Shown here piece after piece: positions 31,851-38,956 of a DNA stretch of 64,000 nt (the stretch's first letter is position 1; each line of letters opens with the position of its first letter). Position numbers and translations under genes: made by a program. The stretch lies in assembly GCF_009870825.1 (NCBI RefSeq), contig NZ_WTWY01000007.1, positions 62,001 to 126,000 on the forward strand. Direction: 5' to 3'. Source of the DNA: Paenibacillus sp. USDA918EY (GTDB lineage: Bacteria; Bacillota; Bacilli; Paenibacillales; Paenibacillaceae). Below the pieces are notes generated by a model that saw only the letters and a list, made by a program, of their open reading frames with translations, was not told where the DNA came from and did not search any database.

Positions 31851-33050
31851 GTGTTCAAAAAGGTGTTCAACACATACTGGAGCCCTTACCTGGTCATGGC
31901 CGTCGCCGGCGTGCTGAGCGCGCTGTACTTTGGGGTTACGGGCACCGTTTGGGCCGTGACCGGCGAATTTACGCGTCTCGGGGGACATATCCTCGAATGG
32001 TTCGGCGTAGACATTTCGGGCTGGGCTTATTTTAACTTGATTCACATGCAAGGGACGACGTTCACCCGGACCGACGGCTGGATCGTCTGGGGCATGTTCG
32101 TCGGCGCGCTGCTGATGGTGCTGCTCAGCAACAATTTCAAAATCCGGATGCCCCGGCAAAAACGCCGTCTGCTGCAAGGGTTGATCGGCGGATTCGTGGC
32201 CGGCTTCGGCGCACGGTTGGCGCTCGGCTGCAATCTGGCGGCGTTTTTTACCGGCGTGCCGCAGTTTTCGCTTCATGCCTGGTTGTTTATCGTGGCGACA
32301 GCCGTTGGCACCTTCGCGGGAGCCAAAATCGTCGGCACCTCTTGGTGGAAAGGAAAACCGGTCCTGCAAAAAGGAAACACGGCGCGGATGATGAAGGAAC
32401 GGAAAAAAATCCAGCCTTACATCGGCGGCGTCCTCGCGCTGGCCTATGCCGGACTGATCGTTTACTTTTACGCGACAGGCAAAACGATGCTTGGCACCGC
32501 CGCCTTGTTCGGCGCAGGGTTCGGCATATTGATCGAGAGAGGGCAAATTTGCTTCACGTCGGCCTTTCGCGATTTGTGGATCAGCGGGCGCGCCACGATG
32601 ACCAAGGCGATAACGCTTGGCATGGCGGTCAGCTCGGTCGTCACCTTGATCATTATCGTTGCGGGGGGGATGGACCCCATCACCAAGATAGCAGCCCCAA
32701 GCACGCTGATCGGCGGCCTCTTGTTCGGGATCGGCATCGTCATGGCCGGCGGCTGCGAAACCGGGATGATGTACCGATTGATGGAAGGGCAGGTCGTTTT
32801 CCTGCCGGTGTTCATCGGCAACATTGCCGGGGCTACCGTGCTTGCGTACGGATGGGATCATCTCGGCATCCAGAAGGCGCTTGTCGCTATGGGCAAACCC
32901 GTCAATCTTATCGCGGTGATGGGGCCCGCTTGGGCGCTCGTCGTTACGCTTGTTCTGCTGGCTGCAGGGTTCGCCACGGCCGTTTTTTGGCAAAAAAATT
33001 ACCGCTTCGGCGTCGGCTTCAAGAAAGGGGAAACGCACCATGTCCATTGA
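31851..33050 (+). CDS. YeeE/YedE-family transporter (thiosulfate or selenium-type uptake)
   Basis: A 399-residue membrane protein with about nine to ten hydrophobic segments. The three family cysteines are present: RLALGCNLAAFFTG (C127), ERGQICFTSAFRDLWISGR (C234) and MAGGCETGMMYRLMEGQ (C302). In E. coli YeeE (TsuA) these cysteines pass thiosulfate through the membrane with YeeD (TsuB); a TusA-like gene overlaps the end of this one by 11 bp, the same pairing. Some relatives are annotated as selenium transporters, which cannot be excluded. The frame opens 34 codons upstream, but the GTG at 31851 has GGCAGGA eight nt before it and starts at the first membrane region. Confidence 0.88.
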   Translation: MFKKVFNTYWSPYLVMAVAGVLSALYFGVTGTVWAVTGEFTRLGGHILEWFGVDISGWAYFNLIHMQGTTFTRTDGWIVWGMFVGALLMVLLSNNFKIRMPRQKRRLLQGLIGGFVAGFGARLALGCNLAAFFTGVPQFSLHAWLFIVATAVGTFAGAKIVGTSWWKGKPVLQKGNTARMMKERKKIQPYIGGVLALAYAGLIVYFYATGKTMLGTAALFGAGFGILIERGQICFTSAFRDLWISGRATMTKAITLGMAVSSVVTLIIIVAGGMDPITKIAAPSTLIGGLLFGIGIVMAGGCETGMMYRLMEGQVVFLPVFIGNIAGATVLAYGWDHLGIQKALVAMGKPVNLIAVMGPAWALVVTLVLLAAGFATAVFWQKNYRFGVGFKKGETHHVH

Positions 33051-33267
33051 TTACACGCTTGATCTTCGCGGGGAATCTTGTCCTTATCCCGTCATTTACA
33101 CGCTGGAAACGCTGCAGGGTATGAAAAAAGGGGAGCTGCTCCAAGTGATCGCCGATTGCCCGGCGGCTTTCCGCAACGTGCCGGAGGAAGTCGTCAAACA
33201 CGGTTACACGCTGGAACAGGAGCCGGTCAAAAACGGCCGCGAGCTGCTGTTTTATATCCGGGCGTAA
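33040..33267 (+). CDS. TusA/YedF-family sulfur carrier protein
   Basis: A 75-residue cytoplasmic protein with the family motif LDLRGESCPYPVIYTLETLQGMKKGELLQVIADCPAAFRNVPEEV; Cys14 in the CPxP motif is the sulfur-carrying residue. It overlaps the stop of the YeeE/YedE gene by 11 bp and has GGGG nine nt before its ATG, so the two are translationally coupled. By analogy to TsuB it would accept or break down the sulfur compound brought in by the transporter. Confidence 0.9.
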   Translation: MSIDYTLDLRGESCPYPVIYTLETLQGMKKGELLQVIADCPAAFRNVPEEVVKHGYTLEQEPVKNGRELLFYIRA

Positions 33268-33271
33268 GCCA

Positions 33272-33311
33272 AAAAAAGGATTAGGTGCGTCTCAATCGCC
33301 CTAATCCTTTT
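33272..33311. terminator. Bidirectional terminator between tusA-like gene and membrane-protein gene
   Basis: GGATTAGG pairs with CCTAATCC, flanked by seven A and by TTTT. The stop codon of the minus-strand gene lies inside the right arm. Confidence 0.85.
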
Positions 33312-33708
33312 CAATATGGAGATGTTCCGCCACCCATGCCACAAACGAAACCCGGGCGGGCACATCCAGATCCTTCAAATGAATAAACACGTCACGGTCC
33401 GCCTTCATCGTAAAACGGATCCAATGGTCGTAAATCAGCACCTTTTCCACGTCTTTGGCCTCAAACGTTCTCGTACCCTGAATATTCACGATTTTGACCC
33501 TGCCGTCCTGAATGCGAATAAAACGGACATAGACGTACACGAACCGGAAGGACAGCAGTACGAGCGCTGCCACCAAGACGATATTCCATGCGCCTTGCAT
33601 CCGCGTATAGTCGGAGGTCCACTGCAGCAGGAGCCGGATCAATGCCGCAACCAGCAGCAGCCCGCACACCGCGATATTCATCTTGTTGCCTTTAAATTGT
33701 GCAGTCAT
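33301..33708 (-). CDS. Small membrane protein of unknown function
   Basis: A 135-residue protein with two hydrophobic segments near the N-terminus (MNIAVCGLLLVAALIRLLL, about 10-28, and AWNIVLVAALVLLSFRFVYVYV, about 40-61) and a soluble C-terminal part of about 70 residues (GRVKIVNIQGTRTFEAKDVEKVLIYDHWIRFTMK) with the look of a PH-like membrane domain. No known family is recognised. The longer start at 33720 lacks a good ribosome site; the ATG at 33706-33708 has TAAGGTAAGG upstream. Convergent with the tusA-like gene. Confidence 0.65.
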   Translation of the reverse strand: MTAQFKGNKMNIAVCGLLLVAALIRLLLQWTSDYTRMQGAWNIVLVAALVLLSFRFVYVYVRFIRIQDGRVKIVNIQGTRTFEAKDVEKVLIYDHWIRFTMKADRDVFIHLKDLDVPARVSFVAWVAEHLHIEKD

Positions 33709-33865
33709 CGTCAGAAACATCCTTACCTTATAATTTCAGCCTGCCCCAAAACGGGAACAGGTCTTCACTATAACTCTATTTGGCATGCCTGCACAAGTCG
33801 ATCGCGAAAAAAAGCCCCCAACCGAAATTGGATCATAAAACAGGGAGGCCCCTTTTCGTAAAAGC

Positions 33866-33894
33866 AAAAACCCGCATCCGATAGCGGAAGCGGG
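33866..33894 (-). terminator. Terminator of the zinc-free reductase gene
   Basis: CCCGC-at-CCG pairs with CGG-aa-GCGGG; on the minus strand five T follow. It lies 76 bp past the stop. Confidence 0.75.
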
Positions 33895-33969
33895 CTTCGT
33901 TTTATTGCATAATATCAGGTAAGCCGCTGATCTCTGCGGCACGTTATTCCGCGGCTGATGATGGCCAGC

Positions 33970-34977
33970 TTACCCTACTTTAACAAGCATTTTGCCGAGG
34001 TTTGCGCCCTCAAACAGCTTCAGGAAGGCGTCAATGACATGATCGAACCCTTCAATGATCGTTTCTTCGTATTTCAGCTTGCCTTCGGACAACCATTTGC
34101 CGAGCTCGACCAATCCTTCCTGCTGCCGGGAAGCATAATCTCCGAGGACGAAACCTTTCATCAGCGAGCGGGTTTTGATGATTTTCGCTTGAACGCGAGG
34201 ACCTACATCCGCATCCGTTGCATTATACGAAGAGATGGCGCCGCACACCGGAATCCGCGCGTAATCGTTCAGCAGGTTCATAACCGCGTCCGAAACCGGG
34301 CCGCCGACGTTGTCGAAGTAGACGTCGACGCCGTCCGGGCAGGCTTCCGCCAGCGCTTTGTCCAAATCCGCCGTCTTGTAGTTGACCGCCGCGTCGAATC
34401 CAAGCTCGTTTACGAGATAAGCGCATTTTTCGTCCGTTCCGGCAATGCCGACGGCGCGCGCGCCTTTGATTTTCGCAATTTGGCCGACAAGCATGCCGAC
34501 GGCGCCGGCGGCGCCGGAGACGACGACGGTTTCTCCCGCTTTCGGCTGGCCGATGTCGAGCAGTCCGAAGTATGCGGTGAGCCCCGTCAGGCCAAGCACG
34601 CTCAAGTAAGCGGACAACGGCGCGATGGATTCGTCGACCTTGCGGACAAGCTTCGCGTCCACCACGTTGTACAACTGCCACCCCAGCATGCCGATCACTT
34701 TGTCTCCCGGCTTGAACTGATCGGATTTGGACTCGACGATTTCCCCGACGATGCCTCCGCTAATCACTTCATTCAGACGATACGGCTCGACATAAGATTT
34801 GGCATCGCTCATCCGGCCGCGCATGTAAGGATCGACGGACAGGTAGATAGAGCGCACGACGACTTGTCCTTCGGCAGGAGCCTGGACGGGCGCTTCGCGG
34901 AATTCGAAATTGTCCATGGAGGGCAAACCGACCGGACGGGATACAAAAACGATGGATTTATTCATTAGCTGACTCAT
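33970..34977 (-). CDS. NADP-dependent oxidoreductase (zinc-free MDR, YfmJ/CurA type)
   Basis: A 335-residue medium-chain dehydrogenase/reductase of the prostaglandin reductase or 2-alkenal reductase group. Signs are YLSVDPYMRGRM (about 45-56), VIGMLGWQLY, the NADP loop VVSGAAGAVGMLVGQIAK (about 151-168), GVDVYFDNVGGPVSDAVMNLL and GFVLGDY; the zinc-binding cysteines of alcohol dehydrogenases are absent. Such enzymes reduce reactive alkenals and enones with NADPH. The start has AGGAG 13 nt upstream; another ATG four codons in is possible. An ArsR gene precedes it in the same direction and a 26-bp palindromic operator lies in the 172-bp gap, so induction by electrophiles is likely. Confidence 0.93.
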   Translation of the reverse strand: MSQLMNKSIVFVSRPVGLPSMDNFEFREAPVQAPAEGQVVVRSIYLSVDPYMRGRMSDAKSYVEPYRLNEVISGGIVGEIVESKSDQFKPGDKVIGMLGWQLYNVVDAKLVRKVDESIAPLSAYLSVLGLTGLTAYFGLLDIGQPKAGETVVVSGAAGAVGMLVGQIAKIKGARAVGIAGTDEKCAYLVNELGFDAAVNYKTADLDKALAEACPDGVDVYFDNVGGPVSDAVMNLLNDYARIPVCGAISSYNATDADVGPRVQAKIIKTRSLMKGFVLGDYASRQQEGLVELGKWLSEGKLKYEETIIEGFDHVIDAFLKLFEGANLGKMLVKVG

Positions 34978-35097
34978 AAAACTGACACATCTCCTATTTT
35001 CGTTTGTTATGGTTCAAGGATGCCGTAAGAGATCCTCATTCAAAAGAAAACATCCGCAGGTTACACAAAATTCTCATGGACGGACCATCTTTAGTGT

Positions 35098-35123
35098 GAT
35101 AGTTTTAAAACTTTAAAACTATC
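35098..35123. promoter_or_regulatory. ArsR operator upstream of the reductase gene
   Basis: Perfect palindrome GATAGTTTTAAA-ac-TTTAAAACTATC. Its outer arms ATAGTT/AACTAT with a 12-bp gap recur across the start codon of the arsR gene at 35424-35448. Confidence 0.85.
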
Positions 35124-35149
35124 TGCCGGAAATAAGGGTTTCCCGTCCA

Positions 35150-35440
35150 TCATAAGGTGTCCAGGAAACCCGGCAAAAATTCGTTAAACGTCTCTTCTTT
35201 CAGCTGGCTGAGCCGATTTTGGCCCGCCCGGCTCACTACGATCAGGTCGGCTTCGTACAAAATTTTGAGATGGTACGATACGTTGGACTTGTCCATTCCC
35301 ATCGCTTCCCCGATCGTCCCGCAGGTGTTGTTGCTGCGGTGCGCATGCAAGTAACGAATCATTTCAATCCGTTTTACTTCCGACAGCGCCTTGAAAATTT
35401 TGGCCCGCTTCTCGTCTTCTTTTGATAGTTTGATTGTCAT
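35150..35440 (-). CDS. ArsR-family repressor paired with zinc-free reductase
   Basis: A 96-residue winged-helix regulator: KRAKIFKALSEVKRIEMIRYLHAHRSNNTCGTIGEAMGMDKSNVSYHLKILYEADLIVVSRAGQ (about 11-74) with recognition helix KSNVSYHLKIL. One cysteine, C40. No other in-frame start is available, and the ATG at 35438-35440 has no ribosome site. A promoter with -10 TAGTAT ends six bp before it, so the mRNA should begin at the start codon. Operator half-sites ATAGTT/AACTAT flank the start codon itself and recur before the reductase gene. This is the second ArsR-reductase cassette in the window. Confidence 0.9.
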   Translation of the reverse strand: MTIKLSKEDEKRAKIFKALSEVKRIEMIRYLHAHRSNNTCGTIGEAMGMDKSNVSYHLKILYEADLIVVSRAGQNRLSQLKEETFNEFLPGFLDTL

Positions 35441-35448
35441 ACAACTAT
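35424..35448. promoter_or_regulatory. ArsR operator across the arsR start codon
   Basis: ATAGTT (35425-35430) and AACTAT (35443-35448) are inverted with exactly 12 bp between them, the same spacing as in the palindrome at 35098-35123. The site covers the start codon and touches the -10 box. Confidence 0.75.
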
Positions 35449-35475
35449 ACTAGTACTCGCTTTGAAAGAAGTCAA
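35447..35475 (-). promoter_or_regulatory. Promoter of arsR (35.4 kb), leaderless
   Basis: On the minus strand TTGACT, 17 bp, TAGTAT, then six bp to the ATG. Confidence 0.7.
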
Positions 35476-35576
35476 ACCGCCAGGGCTTCCTTTTTATGGG
35501 TGCCGGGAAATGGAATGATCGGCAAGCGCCGCCGCTAGATTTTTTTATGATTAGGAATCGGCGCTTCCGTCCCGCT

Positions 35577-37823
35577 TTATTTTCGCTCCATCAAATATTG
35601 AACGATCTTCTGCTCCTCCGGTCCCTGGCCCGTAAATTGAGCTTGGTAGCATACGCCCTCGTCCAGCCAGAAATAGCTCACCAGATCGGTTTCGTTCGGG
35701 CTGCTTAACGGACCGTCAACTTTGTATTTGTCCGACCGTAGAACTTCCCTGCCGCCAACGAGGATCGGCTGCAGTTTAACCTGGTGACGTTCGCCGTCGA
35801 TTCGCTCGAAGGAGACCGTATTGCCTTTTTTCATATCCCCATACATCTGTCCGTTCAGCATTTGCGTGAATTTGACGCTTTTAATGCCCGAAGTCTTTTT
35901 CTCTTTATTCGTTTTGTCCTGGTCCTTCCGGTTGTAGGTCACAGCAAGCAGCTTTCGCATGGAATCCGCTTGGTTTTCCGGATAGTTGAAGTTTACTTTT
36001 CTTGAAACATACGATCCGGTTGCGATGAAACCTCCGGGCAGCCGGCGCGGAAAAGCGGCGTCGTAACCGATCAGTTTTTGCGCCCGCCTAATATCATCGG
36101 TATCAAACAGATAGTTGATGGTTTTCCCGTGATAGTCATTGTTTTCATACCGATGGTTCAGCTCCGCATCCGGGGATTTCATCGACGAAATCATCGTCTC
36201 TAAATCGCTGCTCGGCAGCCGGTCTAAGCACTTCATTTGATACGTAACGCCTTGATCCTTCCAGACGTAGTAATACTGCTCCGGCTGCCCTTTCCATCCG
36301 GTCCTGCGGAGGGTAATTTTGAGCCCGTTTACGCCCGGGAGCGCAATCGGCTCTTTTTCGATGACGAGACCGGCCTTTTCATCGTAGTTGCCTTTTTCGG
36401 ATACGGCAATCCTTTCATAGGCTTCCTGCAAACCGGAGCCGCGTGTCATGTTCAAGCTAATATGTCCAAAAGTCGTCGTCTCGTTCGATTTTAAGAAGTC
36501 AAACCGGATTTCGGAGCCGGCAGACGACGTGTAAGGTTTTAAATCAAACGTCACGGCGTCAAAATGATAGCCTTCCGGGAGCTTCGCGGGCACCTTAAAC
36601 GGGAAAGGCGCCATACGCGCCGCTTTCTCCAGGTTATCATATTCGCGAAAGTTTTCCGGAAACAGCACCTCATTCCCGCCCCTTTCGGCATGAACCCACT
36701 CGGCACCGTCCGCTTCCGTTACCTTTCCGTTGGTCAGCGTTAAGGTGCCGATCAGCAGCATAAGGAGGATCGCCAGCATGGAAAATTTATAGGAGCCCTT
36801 TTTATAAGATTGAATCATCCGTATCCTCCTCACAATGTCTTTTTCCCCGGTCAAGCCCTTAAAATACAGCAGCTGAGGTTGGCTTTCCCGTAAAGAGTAA
36901 CGTTTCAAAAAACTGATGATCGTCATGCCGTAGGCCACGGCCTCCGTTTCGCCCAGCGCCTCGAGGACGCAGGCATCGCATGCCAGCTCGCGGTCGGCCT
37001 TCATTCTCCGCATGATCAGCCACGCAAACGGGTTCATCCAATGTACGGCAAGGACCAGGCTGCCCAGCATGTTCCAGGCCGTATCTTTTCTTTTGTAATG
37101 GGCCAGCTCATGCGCGATGACATGCTTCAGCCGGGCGGCATCCTCCGGTTCACGACCGAACCCTTCGGGCAGGTAAACGGCAGGACGCCGGATTCCCGTA
37201 ATGTAAGGGCTGCGAACCCATCGTCCCGAATAAACGGAAACCCTCCGCTTGATCGAAAATAAACCGCGGCATTCCTCGACCACGTTCAGAACGACCGGTT
37301 CGCTGACAGGGCTGATGTTTTTATGCTTTCTTTTCATTCGCAGCAGATAAACGAAATGATAAGTCAAGAAAACTGCAGTACCCGCCAGCCAAACGACGGA
37401 CAATACGCGCACCGCGGGATGCGATTCGGTGTCGGCGGCCGCCGCTCTCTTTGGAGAGTCTTGCGGCAAGAAGGTTTGCGGGATGTTCCCGTCATGTTCT
37501 TTCGTTGTATAATGTGGTTGGATCAATGTATTTTGTTTGCTGTTTTCGGCTTCGGTAGCAGGTTCGTCCTGCGAAAACAAAAGCCCGGAAACAGCCTTTT
37601 TTATGTCTGCGGCTTCGGGCATCATGTTGAACAAACTGACCGGGCTTTCCGGAACTACCGGCAGCATCAGCCTGGCCAGAACGATCAGCCATAACGCATA
37701 TCTTAGACGGGCGCTAATACGCCTGCGAAGGACATGCTGGACCGCCATGACCAGCACAGCGGCGAGACTTGCCGTCAACGTGGATAGGGCGAACCATCCG
37801 AAGAGGGTTTCGGCTACACTCAT
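35577..37823 (-). CDS. M56 (BlaR1-type) membrane metalloprotease with tandem DUF4367-like domains
   Basis: A 748-residue protein. The N-terminal 370 residues are a BlaR1/MecR1-type protease: membrane segments near 7-30, 38-58, 145-165 and 345-365, zinc motif HVIAHELAHYKRKD (HExxH at about 237-241) and the third-ligand region RRMKADRELACDACV. In BlaR1 the extracellular part is a penicillin-binding sensor. Here it is instead two repeats with the DUF4367 look: FPFKVPAKLPEGYHFDAVTF (from about residue 410) and AQKLIGYDAAFPRRLPGGFIATG (from about 577). It lies 28 bp after blaI in one operon, so it probably cleaves that repressor when the sensor is triggered; the signal is unknown. GAGG precedes the ATG at 37823, preferred over one five codons upstream. 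Confidence 0.9.
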   Translation of the reverse strand: MSVAETLFGWFALSTLTASLAAVLVMAVQHVLRRRISARLRYALWLIVLARLMLPVVPESPVSLFNMMPEAADIKKAVSGLLFSQDEPATEAENSKQNTLIQPHYTTKEHDGNIPQTFLPQDSPKRAAAADTESHPAVRVLSVVWLAGTAVFLTYHFVYLLRMKRKHKNISPVSEPVVLNVVEECRGLFSIKRRVSVYSGRWVRSPYITGIRRPAVYLPEGFGREPEDAARLKHVIAHELAHYKRKDTAWNMLGSLVLAVHWMNPFAWLIMRRMKADRELACDACVLEALGETEAVAYGMTIISFLKRYSLRESQPQLLYFKGLTGEKDIVRRIRMIQSYKKGSYKFSMLAILLMLLIGTLTLTNGKVTEADGAEWVHAERGGNEVLFPENFREYDNLEKAARMAPFPFKVPAKLPEGYHFDAVTFDLKPYTSSAGSEIRFDFLKSNETTTFGHISLNMTRGSGLQEAYERIAVSEKGNYDEKAGLVIEKEPIALPGVNGLKITLRRTGWKGQPEQYYYVWKDQGVTYQMKCLDRLPSSDLETMISSMKSPDAELNHRYENNDYHGKTINYLFDTDDIRRAQKLIGYDAAFPRRLPGGFIATGSYVSRKVNFNYPENQADSMRKLLAVTYNRKDQDKTNKEKKTSGIKSVKFTQMLNGQMYGDMKKGNTVSFERIDGERHQVKLQPILVGGREVLRSDKYKVDGPLSSPNETDLVSYFWLDEGVCYQAQFTGQGPEEQKIVQYLMERK

Positions 37824-37851
37824 TTGGAATGACCTCATTTAATTTCAAATT

Positions 37852-38259
37852 TCACGGTTTTGGCCGTGATGCGTCCTGCGAACCTTTCCCCTGCTTTTCC
37901 GTCAAAATCCGCTGCAAACGTTCGATCTCCTGATCGGACAGCGGGGTTTCCTCCAGAAAATTGGTCATCATCAGCCCGGCCGCCCCGTTAAACACGCGGT
38001 TCAGAAAAGACCGGCTTTCCGCCCTCACGCATTCCTTTTCGGATATGCGAGGGAAATACAGGTAACTCCGCCCCGACTTTTCATAACCGAGCGCTTTCTT
38101 TTTCACCAGCCGGTTGATGAAGGTGCGGACGGTCTGGTCGCTCCATTCCATGCCTTTCGGCAGCATGTGCACGATTTGCTCCGCCGTCAGCGGATGCTCC
38201 TTCCAGACGATTTTCATGATCTCCCATTCGGACTCCGAAATTTTCGGCATTTGTTCCAT
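37852..38259 (-). CDS. blaI: BlaI/MecI-family repressor
   Basis: A 135-residue penicillinase-repressor family protein: KISESEWEIMKIVWKEHPLTAEQIVHMLPKGMEWSDQTVRTFINRLVKKKALGYEKSGRSYLYFPRI (about 5-71) is the winged helix, and the C-terminal part is the dimer domain that M56 proteases cleave. AAGGAGG lies eight nt before the ATG at 38257-38259; the upstream ATG at 38265 directly abuts the ribosome site. Two operator boxes flank its own promoter, so autoregulation is expected. It is the first gene of a two-gene operon with an M56 protease. No beta-lactamase is adjacent, so its regulon beyond this operon is unknown. Confidence 0.93.
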   Translation of the reverse strand: MEQMPKISESEWEIMKIVWKEHPLTAEQIVHMLPKGMEWSDQTVRTFINRLVKKKALGYEKSGRSYLYFPRISEKECVRAESRSFLNRVFNGAAGLMMTNFLEETPLSDQEIERLQRILTEKQGKGSQDASRPKP

Positions 38260-38292
38260 TCTCATCCCCTCCTTCCCACTTTCGACTTAACT

Positions 38293-38307
38293 ATTACATT
38301 CGTAAAT
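38293..38307. promoter_or_regulatory. BlaI operator box 2
   Basis: ATTACATTCGTAAAT, imperfect dyad preceded by CT as in box 1; it covers the -10 box and the start site. Confidence 0.7.
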
Positions 38308-38333
38308 ATAACGGATTCGGCGAACTATTACAA
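38305..38333 (-). promoter_or_regulatory. Promoter of blaI-M56 operon
   Basis: On the minus strand TTGTAA, 17 bp, TATATT. The -35 box is inside operator box 1 and the -10 box touches operator box 2. Confidence 0.75.
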
Positions 38334-38340
38334 TTGTAAT
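38327..38340. promoter_or_regulatory. BlaI operator box 1
   Basis: Perfect 14-bp palindrome ATTACAATTGTAAT, similar to the TACAnnTGTA core of BlaI/MecI sites, covering the -35 box. Confidence 0.8.
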
Positions 38341-38365
38341 TTTAAAAATCCATTAAAAAAGCCAT

Positions 38366-38407
38366 TAAAAAAGCGTGCCCGGAAAGCCCGAAAGACTTCC
38401 TGCACGC
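38366..38407 (-). terminator. Terminator of the MoxR-to-GyrI operon
   Basis: GCGTGC-cc-GGAA pairs with TTCC-t-GCACGC; on the minus strand TTTTTT follows. It begins 10 bp past the stop of the GyrI-like gene. Confidence 0.88.
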
Positions 38408-38416
38408 AAGAACGGA

Positions 38417-38914
38417 TCAGTGTTTTTCTTTGACGGCAACAAAAATGTCCACGACGGCATCCGCCGGGTCAAATCCGCGCAAATCATACCGCTCGAAGTC
38501 GCCCGTATAAGCGCGTTCCGCATCACTGTTTTGGAAATAAGCCCAAATGTCCTGCCACAGCTCAGGCACCACCCGCTGAACCGGCCCCCGTTTGGACGTA
38601 AATTTGATGTATGCCGCATCCGGGGTCGTTGCGGTCGCTGCCGTATTCAGACTGGTTTCCCCAGCTAAACGAGGCTCGACCTCATGCCCGAGGAGCAGCG
38701 TATAATCTCCGTTCACGTCGCTTTCGTAGTCGGTGTATAAAGCGTAAAGAACATGCGGATTTTTAAGGCCCGGCTGCTGCTGAAGCCCGCCTGCGAAATA
38801 TCTCTCCCACAAGAGCGGTATTTGCGCTTCCGGACCGCTTTCCCGCAGGTTGGACGTCCGAATGGAGACGCCTGTCAGCACGGTGGAGGGCATATGCGTC
38901 ATCGTTTCATTCAT
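38417..38914 (-). CDS. GyrI-like/AraC effector-binding domain protein
   Basis: A 165-residue stand-alone effector-binding protein: QIPLLWERYFAGGLQQQP (about 32-49), VLYALYTDYESDVNGDYTLLLGHEV and YIKFTSKRGPVQRVVPELWQDIWAYFQNSDAERAYTGDFERYD (about 100-142) are the family's conserved strands and helices. A WYL regulator gene lies 42 bp upstream in the same operon. In other Firmicutes YafY-type WYL genes are often paired with such a protein. AAAAGGAGATGTAACC gives a strong ribosome site. It may bind the same small molecule that the operon responds to, but this is inference. Confidence 0.87.
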   Translation of the reverse strand: MNETMTHMPSTVLTGVSIRTSNLRESGPEAQIPLLWERYFAGGLQQQPGLKNPHVLYALYTDYESDVNGDYTLLLGHEVEPRLAGETSLNTAATATTPDAAYIKFTSKRGPVQRVVPELWQDIWAYFQNSDAERAYTGDFERYDLRGFDPADAVVDIFVAVKEKH

Positions 38915-38956
38915 GGTTACATCTCCTTTTGATCAGATGCGCCCATTGTACCCGGC

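Noticed and set aside
35524..35572. AAGCGCCG/CGGCGCTT inverted repeat past the M56 protease gene as a terminator
   Set aside because: The loop is about 30 nt and no T-run follows in the minus direction.
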